Origin: Variovorax sp. N23
GTDB taxonomy: Bacteria > Pseudomonadota > Gammaproteobacteria > Burkholderiales > Burkholderiaceae_C
Direction: 5' to 3'
DNA length: 64,000 bases
NCBI RefSeq assembly: GCF_025486315.1
Contig: NZ_JAOOPY010000011.1
Coordinates: forward strand, 62,001 to 126,000
Each line of letters begins with the position of its first letter. The stretch's first letter is position 1. This document shows positions 34,348 to 43,486 of the stretch, piece after piece. A program made the position numbers and the translations under genes. The notes beneath the pieces were generated by a model, which had not been told where the DNA came from, ran no database searches, and saw only the letters and a list, made by a program, of their open reading frames with translations.

Positions 34348-36045
34348 ATGAAGCAACAGGCCCCATCCGCAGACGCCTTCGCACCGTTCCAGCAGGCGTT
34401 GACGCAGGGTTGGCAGAAGGCGATCGATTCCTTCCCCTCGATGGGCGTCGCGGGCAGCGCGCCCGAGATGCCGCGGTTCTCGTTTGCGCCGGACAAGCTC
34501 AAGGCCATCCAGGAACAGTACGTCGCCGAGGCTGGCGAACTCTGGCGCCAGGGCTTCGCTGCCAAGCCGGCCGGCGACCGACGCTTTTCCAACGAAGCCT
34601 GGACCCACAACCCCCTGTCGGCCTTTGCCGCGGCGGTGTACCTCCTCAACGCACGCACCCTGCTCGGCATGGTCGAGGCGGTCGATGCCGATGCCAAGAC
34701 GCGGGCGCGGCTGCGCTTCGCCATCGAGCAGTGGCTGGCGGCATCGTCGCCCAGCAACTCGCTCGCCTTCAATGCCGAGGCCCAGCGCAAGGCGCTGGAG
34801 ACGCAGGGCGAGAGCATCGCCAAGGGCATCCAGAACCTCGTGCACGACGTGCGCCAGGGCCACCTGAGCATGACCGACGAGAGCGCCTTCGAGGTGGGCC
34901 GCAATGTCGCGACCACCGAAGGTGCGGTGGTGTTCGAGAACGAGCTGTTCCAGCTGCTCGAGTACAAGCCGCTGACCGCCAAGGTGTACGAGCGGCCCTT
35001 CCTGCTGGTGCCGCCGTGCATCAACAAGTTCTACATCCTCGACCTGCAGCCCGAGAATTCGCTGATCCGCTATGCAGTGGAGCAGGGCCACCGCGTGTTC
35101 GTGGTGAGCTGGCGCAACCCCGACGAGTCGATGCGCGAGTTCACCTGGGACCGCTACATCGAGGACGCGGCCATCAAGGCCATCCACGTGGTGCAGGAGA
35201 TCGGTGGAAGCAAGCAGATCAACGCGCTGGGCTTCTGCGTGGGGGGCACCATCCTCGGCACCGCGCTGGCCGTGCTGGCGGCGCGCGGCGAGACGCCGGC
35301 TGCCTCGGTCACGCTGCTGACCACGCTGCTGGACTTCGCCGACACCGGCATCCTCGACATCTTCATCGACGAGGCCATGGTGCAACTGCGCGAGATGCAG
35401 ATGGGGCAGGGCGGCCTGCTGCCGGGCATGGACCTGGCGTCGACCTTCAGCTTCCTGCGGCCGAACGACCTGGTGTGGAACTACGTGGTGGGCAACTACC
35501 TCAAGGGCGAGACGCCGCCGCCCTTCGACCTGCTCTACTGGAATTGCGACGCCACCAACCTGCCGGGCCCGTTCTACGCCTGGTACCTGCGCAACACCTA
35601 CCTCGAGAACAAGCTGGCGGTGCCGAACGCGCTGACGGTGTGCGGCGAGAAGGTCGACCTCGGCCGTATCGACATCCCGGCCTACATCTACGGCTCGCGC
35701 GAAGACCACATCGTGCCGATCGGCGGTGCCTATGCATCGACCCAGCTGCTGGGCGGCAAGAAGCGCTTCGTGATGGGGGCGTCGGGCCACATCGCCGGCG
35801 TGATCAACCCGCCCGCGAAGAACAAGCGCAGCCACTGGATCCGCGCCGACGGCAAGCTGCCGGCCACGCACGCCGAGTGGCTGGCCGGCGCCACGGAGCA
35901 CCCCGGCAGCTGGTGGACCGACTGGTCGCAGTGGCTCAAGCCGCTTGGCGGCAAGCAGATCGCCGCACCCAAGGCGTATGGCAAGGGTCGCGCCTATCCG
36001 GCGAGCGAGCCCGCGCCGGGCCGTTACGTCAAAGTCAAAGCCTGA
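34348..36045 (+). CDS. phaC: Class I poly(3-hydroxyalkanoate) synthase
   Basis: This 565-residue enzyme polymerises (R)-3-hydroxyacyl-CoA into polyhydroxyalkanoate at the granule surface. The catalytic triad is visible: C297 in the lipase-like box GFCVGG, D453 in SREDHIVP and H481 in GASGHIAG. The length matches class I synthases (about 570-600). The N-terminal 1-100 region is the variable domain. The start ATG 34348 has AGGAG 8 bases upstream. It is followed 27 bp later by phaA; phaB and a phasin are not in the window. Confidence 0.93.
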   Translation: MKQQAPSADAFAPFQQALTQGWQKAIDSFPSMGVAGSAPEMPRFSFAPDKLKAIQEQYVAEAGELWRQGFAAKPAGDRRFSNEAWTHNPLSAFAAAVYLLNARTLLGMVEAVDADAKTRARLRFAIEQWLAASSPSNSLAFNAEAQRKALETQGESIAKGIQNLVHDVRQGHLSMTDESAFEVGRNVATTEGAVVFENELFQLLEYKPLTAKVYERPFLLVPPCINKFYILDLQPENSLIRYAVEQGHRVFVVSWRNPDESMREFTWDRYIEDAAIKAIHVVQEIGGSKQINALGFCVGGTILGTALAVLAARGETPAASVTLLTTLLDFADTGILDIFIDEAMVQLREMQMGQGGLLPGMDLASTFSFLRPNDLVWNYVVGNYLKGETPPPFDLLYWNCDATNLPGPFYAWYLRNTYLENKLAVPNALTVCGEKVDLGRIDIPAYIYGSREDHIVPIGGAYASTQLLGGKKRFVMGASGHIAGVINPPAKNKRSHWIRADGKLPATHAEWLAGATEHPGSWWTDWSQWLKPLGGKQIAAPKAYGKGRAYPASEPAPGRYVKVKA

Positions 36046-36072
36046 TTTTTTACATCCCGAACGGAGAACTCC

Positions 36073-37251
36073 ATGGAAGACATCGTCATCGTTTCCGCCA
36101 CGCGCACGGCCGTCGGCAAGTTCGGCGGCTCGCTCGCCGGCATTCCCGCCACCGAGCTCGGCGCCCTCGTGATCAAGGAAGCGCTGGCGCGCGCCAGGCT
36201 GTCGCCCGAGCAGATCGGCGAAGCCATCATGGGCCAGGTGCTGGCCGCGGGCGTGGGCCAGAACCCGGCCCGCCAGGCCTGGCTCAAGAGCGGCGGCGTG
36301 AAGGAAACACCCGCGCTCACCATCAACGCCGTGTGCGGCTCGGGCCTGAAGGCCGTGATGCTGGCCGCGCAGGCCATCGCCACCGGCGACAGCGAGATCG
36401 TGGTCGCCGGCGGCCAGGAAAGCATGAGCCTGGCGCCGCATGTGCTGCCCAATTCGCGCAACGGCCAGCGCATGGGCGACTGGAAGCTGGTCGACACCAT
36501 GATCGTCGATGGCCTGTGGGACGTGTACAACCAGTACCACATGGGCATCACCGCCGAGAACGTGGCCAAGAAGTACGAGATCAGCCGCGACGCGCAGGAC
36601 GAACTCGCGCTGGCCAGCCAGACGAAGGCCGCTGCCGCGCAGGACGCCGGCCGGTTCAAGGACGAGATCACCGCCGTCACCATCCCGCAGAAGAAGGGCG
36701 ACCCGGTCGTCTTCGACCAGGACGAGTTCATCAACCGCAAGTCGAGCGCCGAAGGCCTGGCCGCGCTGCGCCCCGCCTTCGACAAGGCCGGTAGCGTGAC
36801 GGCCGGCAATGCCTCGGGCCTGAACGACGGGGCGGCCGCCGTGGTCGTGATGTCGGCCAAGAAGGCCGCCGCACTCGGCCTCACGCCGCTGGGCCGCATC
36901 GCCAGCTACGCCACCGCCGGCCTCGACCCGGCCATCATGGGCATGGGGCCCGTGCCGGCGTCGACCAAGGCGCTGCAGCGCGCCGGCTGGAAGGCCGCGG
37001 ACCTCGACCTGCTGGAAATCAACGAGGCCTTCGCGGCCCAGGCTTGCGCCGTAAACCGCGAGATGGGCTGGGACGTGAGCAAGGTCAACGTGAACGGCGG
37101 CGCCATCGCCATCGGCCACCCGATCGGCGCGTCGGGCTGCCGCATCCTGGTGACGCTGCTGCACGAGATGCAGCGCCGCGACGCCAAGAAGGGCATCGCC
37201 TCGCTGTGCATCGGCGGCGGCATGGGCGTGGCGCTGACCATCGAGCGTTGA
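36073..37251 (+). CDS. phaA: Acetyl-CoA acetyltransferase (beta-ketothiolase)
   Basis: This 392-residue biosynthetic thiolase condenses two acetyl-CoA to acetoacetyl-CoA, the first step of polyhydroxybutyrate synthesis. The acyl-accepting C88 lies in [12 protein letters not shown]349 in [10 protein letters not shown] and the proton-donating C379 in SLCIGGGMG, all present and at usual spacing. It has CGGAG before its ATG and follows phaC. Its stop overlaps a TTG start for the PIN-domain gene. Confidence 0.93.
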   Translation: MEDIVIVSATRTAVGKFGGSLAGIPATELGALVIKEALARARLSPEQIGEAIMGQVLAAGVGQNPARQAWLKSGGVKETPALTINAVCGSGLKAVMLAAQAIATGDSEIVVAGGQESMSLAPHVLPNSRNGQRMGDWKLVDTMIVDGLWDVYNQYHMGITAENVAKKYEISRDAQDELALASQTKAAAAQDAGRFKDEITAVTIPQKKGDPVVFDQDEFINRKSSAEGLAALRPAFDKAGSVTAGNASGLNDGAAAVVVMSAKKAAALGLTPLGRIASYATAGLDPAIMGMGPVPASTKALQRAGWKAADLDLLEINEAFAAQACAVNREMGWDVSKVNVNGGAIAIGHPIGASGCRILVTLLHEMQRRDAKKGIASLCIGGGMGVALTIER

Positions 37252-37706
37252 GCGCGACACCCGGGGCGCCTGCGGCCCCCATCGTCATCGACACCAACAT
37301 CGTCCTCGACCTGCTGGTGTTCGACGATCCGCGCTGGGCGCCGCTGCGCGCGGCGCTCGCGGCCGGCGAGCTGCGGTGGCTCGCGACCGCTGCGATGCGC
37401 GACGAACTGCTGCGCGTGCTCGGCTACCCGCTGATCGCGCGGCGCCTCGAGAAGGATGCGCGGCAGGCCCAGGCGGTGATGGCCGCCTTCGATGCGCAGG
37501 TGCACACCGTGGCGGACGTGCCGGCGCGCGCACGTTTCGTCTGCAAGGACCCGGACGACCAGATCTTCATCGACCTCGCCGTGGCGCAGGCCGCGCGCCT
37601 GCTGAGCAAGGACCAGGCGGTGCTGTCGATGCGCAAGCGGCTGGCGACGCTGGGGGTCGAGGTCACCCCGTTATTCCCGGCTGCCGCACAAACCGTTGAC
37701 ACATAA
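37248..37706 (+). CDS. PIN-domain protein (putative ribonuclease)
   Basis: This 152-residue protein has the acidic PIN/VapC-type residues: D15 in VIDTNIVLDLL, E53 in MRDELL, D103/D104 in DPDDQ and D109. It is predicted to be a metal-dependent ribonuclease. There is no ATG near the conserved start; TTG 37248 overlaps the phaA stop (TTGA), implying coupled translation. No antitoxin gene is adjacent, and the subgroup (IVIDTNI...SKDQAVL) belongs to the often solitary bacterial PIN_3-like proteins, so a classical toxin-antitoxin role is unlikely. Its 3' end contains the -35 box of the next operon. Confidence 0.78.
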   Translation: MSATPGAPAAPIVIDTNIVLDLLVFDDPRWAPLRAALAAGELRWLATAAMRDELLRVLGYPLIARRLEKDARQAQAVMAAFDAQVHTVADVPARARFVCKDPDDQIFIDLAVAQAARLLSKDQAVLSMRKRLATLGVEVTPLFPAAAQTVDT

Positions 37707-37724
37707 ACATTTGAAAAGTAATGT
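37696..37724 (+). promoter_or_regulatory. Strong sigma-70-type promoter
   Basis: A perfect -35 box TTGACA (37696-37701) and a -10 box TAATGT (37719-37724) are separated by exactly 17 bases. The element is AT-rich in a 70% GC background and is followed by AAGGAG and the ATG at 37786, so it should drive the opine-dehydrogenase-like operon. Confidence 0.7.
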
Positions 37725-37785
37725 ACTGACGCCGGGCCATCGGTAGCGCCGATGTCCTCCTTTCCTCGTCAAGGAGTGCGTGTAC

Positions 37786-38859
37786 ATGAAGATTGCCGTC
37801 CTGGGCGGTGGCCATGGCTGTTATGCCGCGGCTGCCGATCTCTCCGAAGCCGGTCACGAGGTCCGGCTGTGGCGCCGTGATGCGGCGGCGCTGGCCGCGG
37901 TGCAGGCCGCAGGCTCGATTTGTCTGAAGGATGCCGAGGGCGCGCGCGACGTGCCGATCGCGCTGGCCACCGCCGACATCGGTGCGGCGCTGCGCGATGC
38001 CGAACTCGTCGTGGTGCCGTCGCCGGCCGTCGCCCAGGCCGACATCGCACATGCGATGGCGCCGCATCTCGTCGATGGCCAGGTGGTGTTCCTGCCGCCC
38101 GGCACCTTCGGCAGCGTCGTGATGGCCGGCCTGGTGCGCGAGGCCGGCAGCCGCGCCGACGTGGCCTGGGCCGAGACCGGCACCTTGCCCTACCTGGCGC
38201 GCAAGCATGGCGAGCGCGAGGTGAATCTCACCATTCGCGCGGTGCGGCTGCCCACCGGGGTCTACCCGGCGCGCCAGGCCGACGCCGCCATCGCGGTCAT
38301 CCGCAAGGCCTACCCCAGCGTGCACGGCTGCGGCGATGCGCTGTCCGGCGCCCTGATGAATGCCGGCCCGATCATCCACCCGCCGCTGATGGTGATGAAC
38401 GCGGCGCCGTTGCAGCATTTCGAGCGCTGGGACATCCACAACGAAGGCACGCAGCCGTCGGTGCGCGCCGTCACCGACCAGCTCGACCAGGAGCGCATCG
38501 CGGTGCGCGAGGCCTTCGGCTACGGCGGCCCGCACTATCCGCTGCGCGACCACTACGACAACGATCGCTGGATGTACGGCGATGCCCACAAGAAGCTGGT
38601 GAAGTCGGGCGACTGGCGCGAGCACATCGACCTGCACACCCACCGCTACATCACCGAGGACACGGTGCTGGGCCTGGCCTTCCTGGCCTCGGCGGCGCGC
38701 CATGCGGGTGTCGATGCGCCGATCGCGCACGGCCTGCTGGCCATCGTCGGCGGCTTCCTCGGGCGTGACCTGCGCCAGGGGCCGCGCAGCTTCGAGGCGC
38801 TCGGCCTGGCCGGGCTCGCACCGCAGGCGTTCCAGGCGCGGCTGCATGACGGCGCCTGA
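37786..38859 (+). CDS. NAD(P)-dependent opine/octopine dehydrogenase-family enzyme
   Basis: This 357-residue protein has an N-terminal Rossmann domain (KIAVLGGGHGCYAAAADL, GGGHG at 8-12) and a C-terminal octopine/nopaline dehydrogenase domain with the family block NAGPIIHPPLMVMNA (about 200-214), which holds the catalytic His. Such enzymes reductively couple or oxidatively split N-(1-carboxyalkyl) amino acids. AAGGAG precedes ATG 37786 by 9 bases. Its stop overlaps the next start by 14 bp. With a 3-hydroxyacyl-CoA dehydrogenase next to it, breakdown of an opine-like or related 2-hydroxy compound is possible; the substrate is unknown. Confidence 0.82.
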   Translation: MKIAVLGGGHGCYAAAADLSEAGHEVRLWRRDAAALAAVQAAGSICLKDAEGARDVPIALATADIGAALRDAELVVVPSPAVAQADIAHAMAPHLVDGQVVFLPPGTFGSVVMAGLVREAGSRADVAWAETGTLPYLARKHGEREVNLTIRAVRLPTGVYPARQADAAIAVIRKAYPSVHGCGDALSGALMNAGPIIHPPLMVMNAAPLQHFERWDIHNEGTQPSVRAVTDQLDQERIAVREAFGYGGPHYPLRDHYDNDRWMYGDAHKKLVKSGDWREHIDLHTHRYITEDTVLGLAFLASAARHAGVDAPIAHGLLAIVGGFLGRDLRQGPRSFEALGLAGLAPQAFQARLHDGA

Positions 38860-39859
38860 GCCCGCGGCGCGGCCGCCGCGCTTCGCTGCCGTGGGTGCCG
38901 GCCGCATGGGCCGCGGCATCGCGATCGCCTTCGCCTATGCCGGCTACCGCGTGGCACTGATCGACCTGCGCGAGCGCACCCCCGAGGCCTGGCGCGCGCT
39001 GCACGACGAGGCGCGTGCCGAGATCGCGGGCAGCCTGACCGGCCTGGCCCGGCTCGGCGTGGTCGACGCGGCACAGGTGGATGCGATCGCCGCACGGGTG
39101 GAACTGTTCGACGCGACCGGTGCCGCTGCAGCACTCGCCGGTGCGGAGCTGGTCTTCGAAGGCGTGCCGGAAACCCTGGCGGCCAAGCGCGAGGCCTTCG
39201 CGTGCATCAACGCACACTGCCGCGCCGATGCCATCCTCACCTCGACCACCAGCAGCATCCTGGTCACGCAGATCGCCGAATTCGTCGAACGGCCGGAGCG
39301 CTTCCTGAACATCCACTGGCTCAACCCGGCCTACCTGATCCCGGTCGTGGAACTGAGCCACCATGCCGGTACCGACCCGGCGGTGCTGGCGCGCGCGAAG
39401 GCGCTGATGGAATCGATCGGCAAGCTGCCGGTCGTCTGCGGCCCGACCCCCGGTTACATCGTGCCGCGGCTGCAGGCGCTGGTGATGAACGAGGCGGCCC
39501 GGATGATCGAGGAGGGCGCCGCCACGGCCGAGGAAATCGACAAGGCCACGCGCTTCGGCCTCGGCCTGCGCTTCGCGGCGCTCGGCGTGGTGGAGTTCAT
39601 CGACTTCGGCGGCGCCGACATCCTGTACCACGCCAGCCGCGAGATGTCGGCATCGATCGATGCGCAGCGCTACCGCGCGCCGGCCATCCTCGGCCGGATG
39701 ATGGACGAGGGCCGACTCGGCCTGAAGACCGGCAGCGGCTTCTACGACTACGCCGGGCGCGACGTCGGCGCCTACCGCAGCGACGTGCTGCTGCGCACCC
39801 TCGGCATGCTCCGGCACGCCGGGCTGTGGCAGCCGCCGGCCGAGCACACCCGGGACTGA
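38846..39859 (+). CDS. 3-hydroxyacyl-CoA dehydrogenase family protein
   Basis: This 337-residue NAD-dependent dehydrogenase has the dinucleotide motif AVGAGRMGRGIA (15-26), the catalytic region TSTTSSI (near 132) and NIHWLNPAYLIPVVELS (near 153). The helical dimerisation domain from about 200 (TPGYIVPRLQALVMNEA) is complete. Compared with classical HbdA/FadB domains the HF-x-NP sequence is HWLNP, which is common in 3-hydroxybutyryl-CoA-like and hydroxycarboxylate dehydrogenases. The ATG overlaps the opine-dehydrogenase gene, and the hydrolase gene starts 4 bp after its stop, forming a three-gene operon. Substrate unknown. Confidence 0.85.
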   Translation: MTAPEPAARPPRFAAVGAGRMGRGIAIAFAYAGYRVALIDLRERTPEAWRALHDEARAEIAGSLTGLARLGVVDAAQVDAIAARVELFDATGAAAALAGAELVFEGVPETLAAKREAFACINAHCRADAILTSTTSSILVTQIAEFVERPERFLNIHWLNPAYLIPVVELSHHAGTDPAVLARAKALMESIGKLPVVCGPTPGYIVPRLQALVMNEAARMIEEGAATAEEIDKATRFGLGLRFAALGVVEFIDFGGADILYHASREMSASIDAQRYRAPAILGRMMDEGRLGLKTGSGFYDYAGRDVGAYRSDVLLRTLGMLRHAGLWQPPAEHTRD

Positions 39860-39863
39860 CCCG

Positions 39864-40667
39864 ATGCCGCCCATCCGCCGCGCCTTCGCAGACCTCTCCG
39901 TCGGGCAGGTGCACTACGCGCACTGCGGCGATGCCGAACGGCCCGCGGTGCTGCTGCTGCACCAGACGCCGCGCAGCTGGGCCGAGTACCGCGCCGTGCT
40001 GCCGCTGCTGGGCCTGCGCTACCGCGCGATCGCGATGGACACGGTCGGCTTCGGCGACTCCTGCGCGCCGCCCTGGCCGCCGAGCATCGAGGCCTGGGCC
40101 GCTGTCGCGGTGGAACTGCTCGATGCACTGGGCATCGCACGCGCGCACGTCGTCGGGCATCACACCGGCGGCGTGATTGCTGTGGAACTCGCCGCCGCGC
40201 ATGCGGCGCGCGTCGGGCGGCTGGTGCTCTCGTCGACGCCCTTCACCGATGCGGCCTTCCGGCGTGCGCGGGTCGACCGGCCGCCGATCGACGAGGTGGC
40301 GCCCAGCGAGGATGGCAGCCACCTCGCCGCGTTGTGGCAGAAGCGGCAGGGCTTCTATCCGGCGCAGCGGCCGGACCTGCTGGAGGCCTTCGTGGCCGAT
40401 GCACTCAAGATCTCCGGACCACTCGAGGGCGGCCACCGCGCGGTGGCGCAGTACCGCATGGAGGACTGCATCGCCCAGGTGCGGCAGCCCGTGCTCCTCC
40501 TGCGCGCGCCGTCCGACCCCTTCGCCTCGCCGCACGCTGCCGAACTGGCGGCCCACCTGGCCGATGCGCACATCGTCGACATCGAAGGCGGCATGGTGCC
40601 GCTGCCGGACCAGCTGCCCGAGGCCTTCGCGCACGCGGTGCTCGACTTCCTCGACGCCGCGCCCTGA
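39864..40667 (+). CDS. Alpha/beta-hydrolase-fold protein lacking Ser nucleophile and catalytic His
   Basis: This 267-residue protein has the alpha/beta-hydrolase layout: LLLHQTPRS oxyanion region (30-38), AMDTVGFGDS, and the nucleophile elbow GHHTGG (98-103). The elbow normally reads G-x-S-x-G, so the nucleophile position is His100. The acid D218 (APSDPF) is present, but the place of the general base reads EGGMVPLPDQ, with Met244 for His. Two of three catalytic residues are therefore changed. It is the last gene of the operon led by the promoter at 37696. It may be a lyase, a cofactor-free enzyme using His100, or a binding protein. Confidence 0.8.
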   Translation: MPPIRRAFADLSVGQVHYAHCGDAERPAVLLLHQTPRSWAEYRAVLPLLGLRYRAIAMDTVGFGDSCAPPWPPSIEAWAAVAVELLDALGIARAHVVGHHTGGVIAVELAAAHAARVGRLVLSSTPFTDAAFRRARVDRPPIDEVAPSEDGSHLAALWQKRQGFYPAQRPDLLEAFVADALKISGPLEGGHRAVAQYRMEDCIAQVRQPVLLLRAPSDPFASPHAAELAAHLADAHIVDIEGGMVPLPDQLPEAFAHAVLDFLDAAP

Positions 40668-40690
40668 GCGGCGCCAGCGCCCAGCCGCTC
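40666..40690. terminator. Probable bidirectional terminator hairpin
   Basis: GAGCGG (40666-40671) pairs with CCGCTC (40685-40690) across a 13-base loop. The stem overlaps the stop codons of the convergent hydrolase and MarR genes, so it can end transcription from both sides. Confidence 0.5.
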
Positions 40691-41192
40691 AGTCCTCGTC
40701 GTCCGTCACCTCGGGTGACGCACTCTCGTGCAGCTCGATCATGCGACGCAGCGTGTTCTTCAGCGCCTCGGCACTCTTCAGGCCGAAGGGCTCGAGCACG
40801 CGCCGCTCGTGCTCGGTCGCGAGTTCCATCAGATGCTTCACGGTGCGCTCCCCGTCGTCGGTGATGCGCACCAGCGTGATGCGGCGGTCACTGTCATGGG
40901 GCAGCCGTTCGACATGGCCGGCGGCCGCCATGCGGTCGAGCATGCGCGTGACCGTCGGCTGCTTCATCACCGCCACCTGCGCCAGCCGGCCGATGCTGAG
41001 CGCCTGGCCCCCGGCCAGCGAGGCCATCACGCGCCATTCCGACACCGAAAAACCGTGTTCCCGCGCGACCTTGTGGAACTCCGAGGAGATCAGGTGGCTG
41101 GCTTGCGCCAGCAGCGCCGGAAGGTAGTCATCGACGAAGCGCCGGGGCGCGGGCTGGGCGGGCACGGTGCTTGCTCGTCTAGGGTTATTCAT
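40689..41192 (-). CDS. MarR-family transcriptional regulator
   Basis: This 167-residue regulator has the MarR winged-helix domain at about 35-130 (GFSVSEWRVMASLAGGQALSIGRLAQVAVMKQPTVTRMLDRM) and the wing DSDRRITLVRIT (near 103). The start at the complement of 41190-41192 gives MNNPRRAS; a longer in-frame reading to 41258 is unlikely. It is divergent, with 74 bp between, from the catabolic operon that begins at 41267. A palindrome in that gap is a likely operator. In the Variovorax auxin-degradation (iad) locus a MarR repressor that binds indole-3-acetate controls a similar operon; the same logic is inferred here. Confidence 0.85.
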   Translation of the reverse strand: MNNPRRASTVPAQPAPRRFVDDYLPALLAQASHLISSEFHKVAREHGFSVSEWRVMASLAGGQALSIGRLAQVAVMKQPTVTRMLDRMAAAGHVERLPHDSDRRITLVRITDDGERTVKHLMELATEHERRVLEPFGLKSAEALKNTLRRMIELHESASPEVTDDED

Positions 41193-41201
41193 GATTGTGG
41201 A

Positions 41202-41215
41202 TAGATTCACATCTA
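41202..41215. promoter_or_regulatory. Palindromic candidate MarR operator
   Basis: TAGAT-TCAC-ATCTA is a perfect inverted repeat with 5-bp arms in the AT-rich part of the 74-bp gap between the MarR gene and the divergent operon. It starts 10 bases upstream of the regulator ATG, a typical position for an autoregulating MarR operator. Confidence 0.5.
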
Positions 41216-41266
41216 AAGAATATACGCCCATCGCGCATCGTTGCGCGCGGGCTTGCATGGAGCATC

Positions 41267-43453
41267 ATGGCTGAACGTTCCTTTGTCGAAGAGGTCAAGA
41301 AGCTACGGCTCGGCGCTGGCGAGGTCTTCAGTGGCGAAGGCATCCTGGCGGTGACCAAGGCGCTGCTCGAATCGGGCGTGGCCTATGTGGCCGGCTACCA
41401 GGGCGCGCCGATCTCGCACCTGATGGACGTATTGGCCGACGCGCAGGACATCCTGGCCGAGCAGGGCATCCGTTTCGAGAACAGCGCCAGCGAAGCGACC
41501 GCGGCCGCCACGCTGGCCGCCTCGGTGAACTACCCGCTGCGCGGGGCCGTGACCTTCAAGGCAACGGTCGGCACCAATGTGGCCTCCGACGCGCTCGCCA
41601 ACCTGGCTTCCGGCGGCGTCACCGGCGGCGCGCTGGTGATCGTGGGCGAGGACTACGGCGAAGGCTCCTCGATCATGCAGGAGCGCAGCCATGCCTTCGC
41701 GATGAAGTCGCAGATCTGGATGCTCGACCCGCGGCCCAACCTGCCCTCGATCGTCGAAGCGGTGAAGCAGGGCTTCGAGCTGTCCGAGGCGAGCCACACG
41801 CCGGTCATGCTGCAGCTTCGCATCCGCGCCTGCCATGTGCACGGACAGTTCGTCGCCTCCGACAACCGTGCACCTTCGTTCACCCTGAAGCAGGCGCTCG
41901 AGCAGCCGCAGCGCGACGTCTCGCGCATCGTGCTGCCGCCGGCGAGCTTCGTGCACGAGCAGGAGAAGGTGAACGACCGCTGGCCCGCCGCGGTGCGCTT
42001 CATCGAGGAGCGCGGCCTCAACGAGTTCTTCGCGGAGGACGCCGGCGATCTCGGCATCATCGTGCAGGGCGGCAGCTACAACACGCTGATGCGCGCGCTG
42101 GAGCGCGTCGGCCTGGCCGACGTCTACGGCAATTCGCAGGTGCCGCTCTATGTCATGAACGTCGCCTACCCGGTGATCGACAGCGAGGTGGTGCGCTTCT
42201 GCCGCGGCAAGCGCGCGGTGCTGCTGGTGGAGGAGGGCCAGCCCAACTTCATCGAGCAGAACGTCGCCACGCTGCTGCGCCAGGCCGGCTGCGACACCGC
42301 GCTGCACGGCAAGGACCTGCTGCCGGTGGCCGGCGAGTACACCGCGGCCGTGCTGCTGAAGGCCGCACGCGCCTTCTTCGAGCGCTACGAGCGCATCGCG
42401 CCGTTGCCGGTCGTGCCCGTCGCACGCAAGGTGATCCCGCTGACGGCGGTGGCGTCGATCGGTGTGGACCAGGCGCCGGAACCCGCACTGGCCCCGATCG
42501 ACGACACGGTGCATGCCCGGCCGCCGGGCTTCTGCACCGGCTGCCCGGAGCGGCCGATCTTCAGCGCCATCAAGCTGGTCGAGCGCGAGCTCGGCACGCA
42601 CCACATCAGCGCCGACATCGGCTGCCACCTGTTCTCCATCCTGCCGCCGTTCAACCTCGGCAACACCACCATGGGCTACGGGCTGGGCGCCGCGGGCGCC
42701 GCGGCGCTCAACGTGCCGGCGGGCAAGCGCGCCATCTCCGTGATGGGTGACGGCGGCTTCTGGCACAACGGTTTGACGAGCGGCATCGCCAACGCGGTGT
42801 TCAACCGCAGCGACAACCTCACCATCGTGGTCGACAACAACTACACGTCGGCGACAGGCGGCCAGGACATCCTGTCCTCGACCGCGCACAACCCCACGCG
42901 CAGCACCGGCCACGAGATCGAGCAGGCGGTGCGCGGCGTGGGCGTCAAGTGGGTCAAGACCATTCGCCGCACCTACGACGTGGCCGGCATGCGGCGGCTG
43001 CTGCGCGAGGCGCTCACCACCGGCGAGAAGGGCCCGAAGGTGCTGATCGCGCAGTCCGAATGCATGCTCAACAAGCAGCGCCGCGAGAAGCCGCTGGTGC
43101 GCAAGGCCGTCGCTGCAGGCCAGCGCGTGGTGCGCGAGAAGTTCGGTGTCGACCCCGACACCTGCACCGGCGACCACTCCTGCATCCGCCTGTCGGGCTG
43201 CCCGTCGCTCTCCATCAAGGCGAACCCCGATCCGCTGCGCACCGACCCGGTGGCGCATGTGCTCGACAGCTGCGTGGGCTGCGGCAACTGCGGCGATGTC
43301 TCGCATGCGGCGGTGCTCTGCCCGTCGTTCTACAAGGCACAGATCGTGAGCAACCCGAGCTGGTGGGACCGCACCCGCGACAAGATCGGCGGTGCCATCG
43401 TGCGCTGGATGCAGCGCGCCGAAGCGAAGCGCCGGGAGGCCTATGCGTTCTGA
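41267..43453 (+). CDS. Indolepyruvate ferredoxin oxidoreductase alpha-like subunit (TPP, Fe-S)
   Basis: This 728-residue catalytic subunit of a 2-oxoacid oxidoreductase has an N-terminal pyrimidine-binding domain, and a TPP-binding domain with GDG at 494-496 and the paired Asn (NN) about 26 residues later. A C-terminal Fe-S region follows with C633, C639, C645-P and C669, C672, C675, C684-P, enough for two clusters. Such enzymes convert an aryl 2-oxoacid and CoA to the acyl-CoA and CO2. ATG 41267 has GGAG 5 bases upstream. It is the first gene of the MarR-controlled operon. In an auxin pathway the likely substrate is isatinate (2-aminophenylglyoxylate) or indolepyruvate. Confidence 0.85.
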   Translation: MAERSFVEEVKKLRLGAGEVFSGEGILAVTKALLESGVAYVAGYQGAPISHLMDVLADAQDILAEQGIRFENSASEATAAATLAASVNYPLRGAVTFKATVGTNVASDALANLASGGVTGGALVIVGEDYGEGSSIMQERSHAFAMKSQIWMLDPRPNLPSIVEAVKQGFELSEASHTPVMLQLRIRACHVHGQFVASDNRAPSFTLKQALEQPQRDVSRIVLPPASFVHEQEKVNDRWPAAVRFIEERGLNEFFAEDAGDLGIIVQGGSYNTLMRALERVGLADVYGNSQVPLYVMNVAYPVIDSEVVRFCRGKRAVLLVEEGQPNFIEQNVATLLRQAGCDTALHGKDLLPVAGEYTAAVLLKAARAFFERYERIAPLPVVPVARKVIPLTAVASIGVDQAPEPALAPIDDTVHARPPGFCTGCPERPIFSAIKLVERELGTHHISADIGCHLFSILPPFNLGNTTMGYGLGAAGAAALNVPAGKRAISVMGDGGFWHNGLTSGIANAVFNRSDNLTIVVDNNYTSATGGQDILSSTAHNPTRSTGHEIEQAVRGVGVKWVKTIRRTYDVAGMRRLLREALTTGEKGPKVLIAQSECMLNKQRREKPLVRKAVAAGQRVVREKFGVDPDTCTGDHSCIRLSGCPSLSIKANPDPLRTDPVAHVLDSCVGCGNCGDVSHAAVLCPSFYKAQIVSNPSWWDRTRDKIGGAIVRWMQRAEAKRREAYAF

Positions 43454-43486
43454 CCTGCAAAGCGCGGTCGGGGCCGGGGGCGAGCC

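Noticed and set aside
37248..37706. VapBC toxin-antitoxin system
   Set aside because: No antitoxin reading frame precedes or follows the PIN gene, which is instead coupled to phaA.
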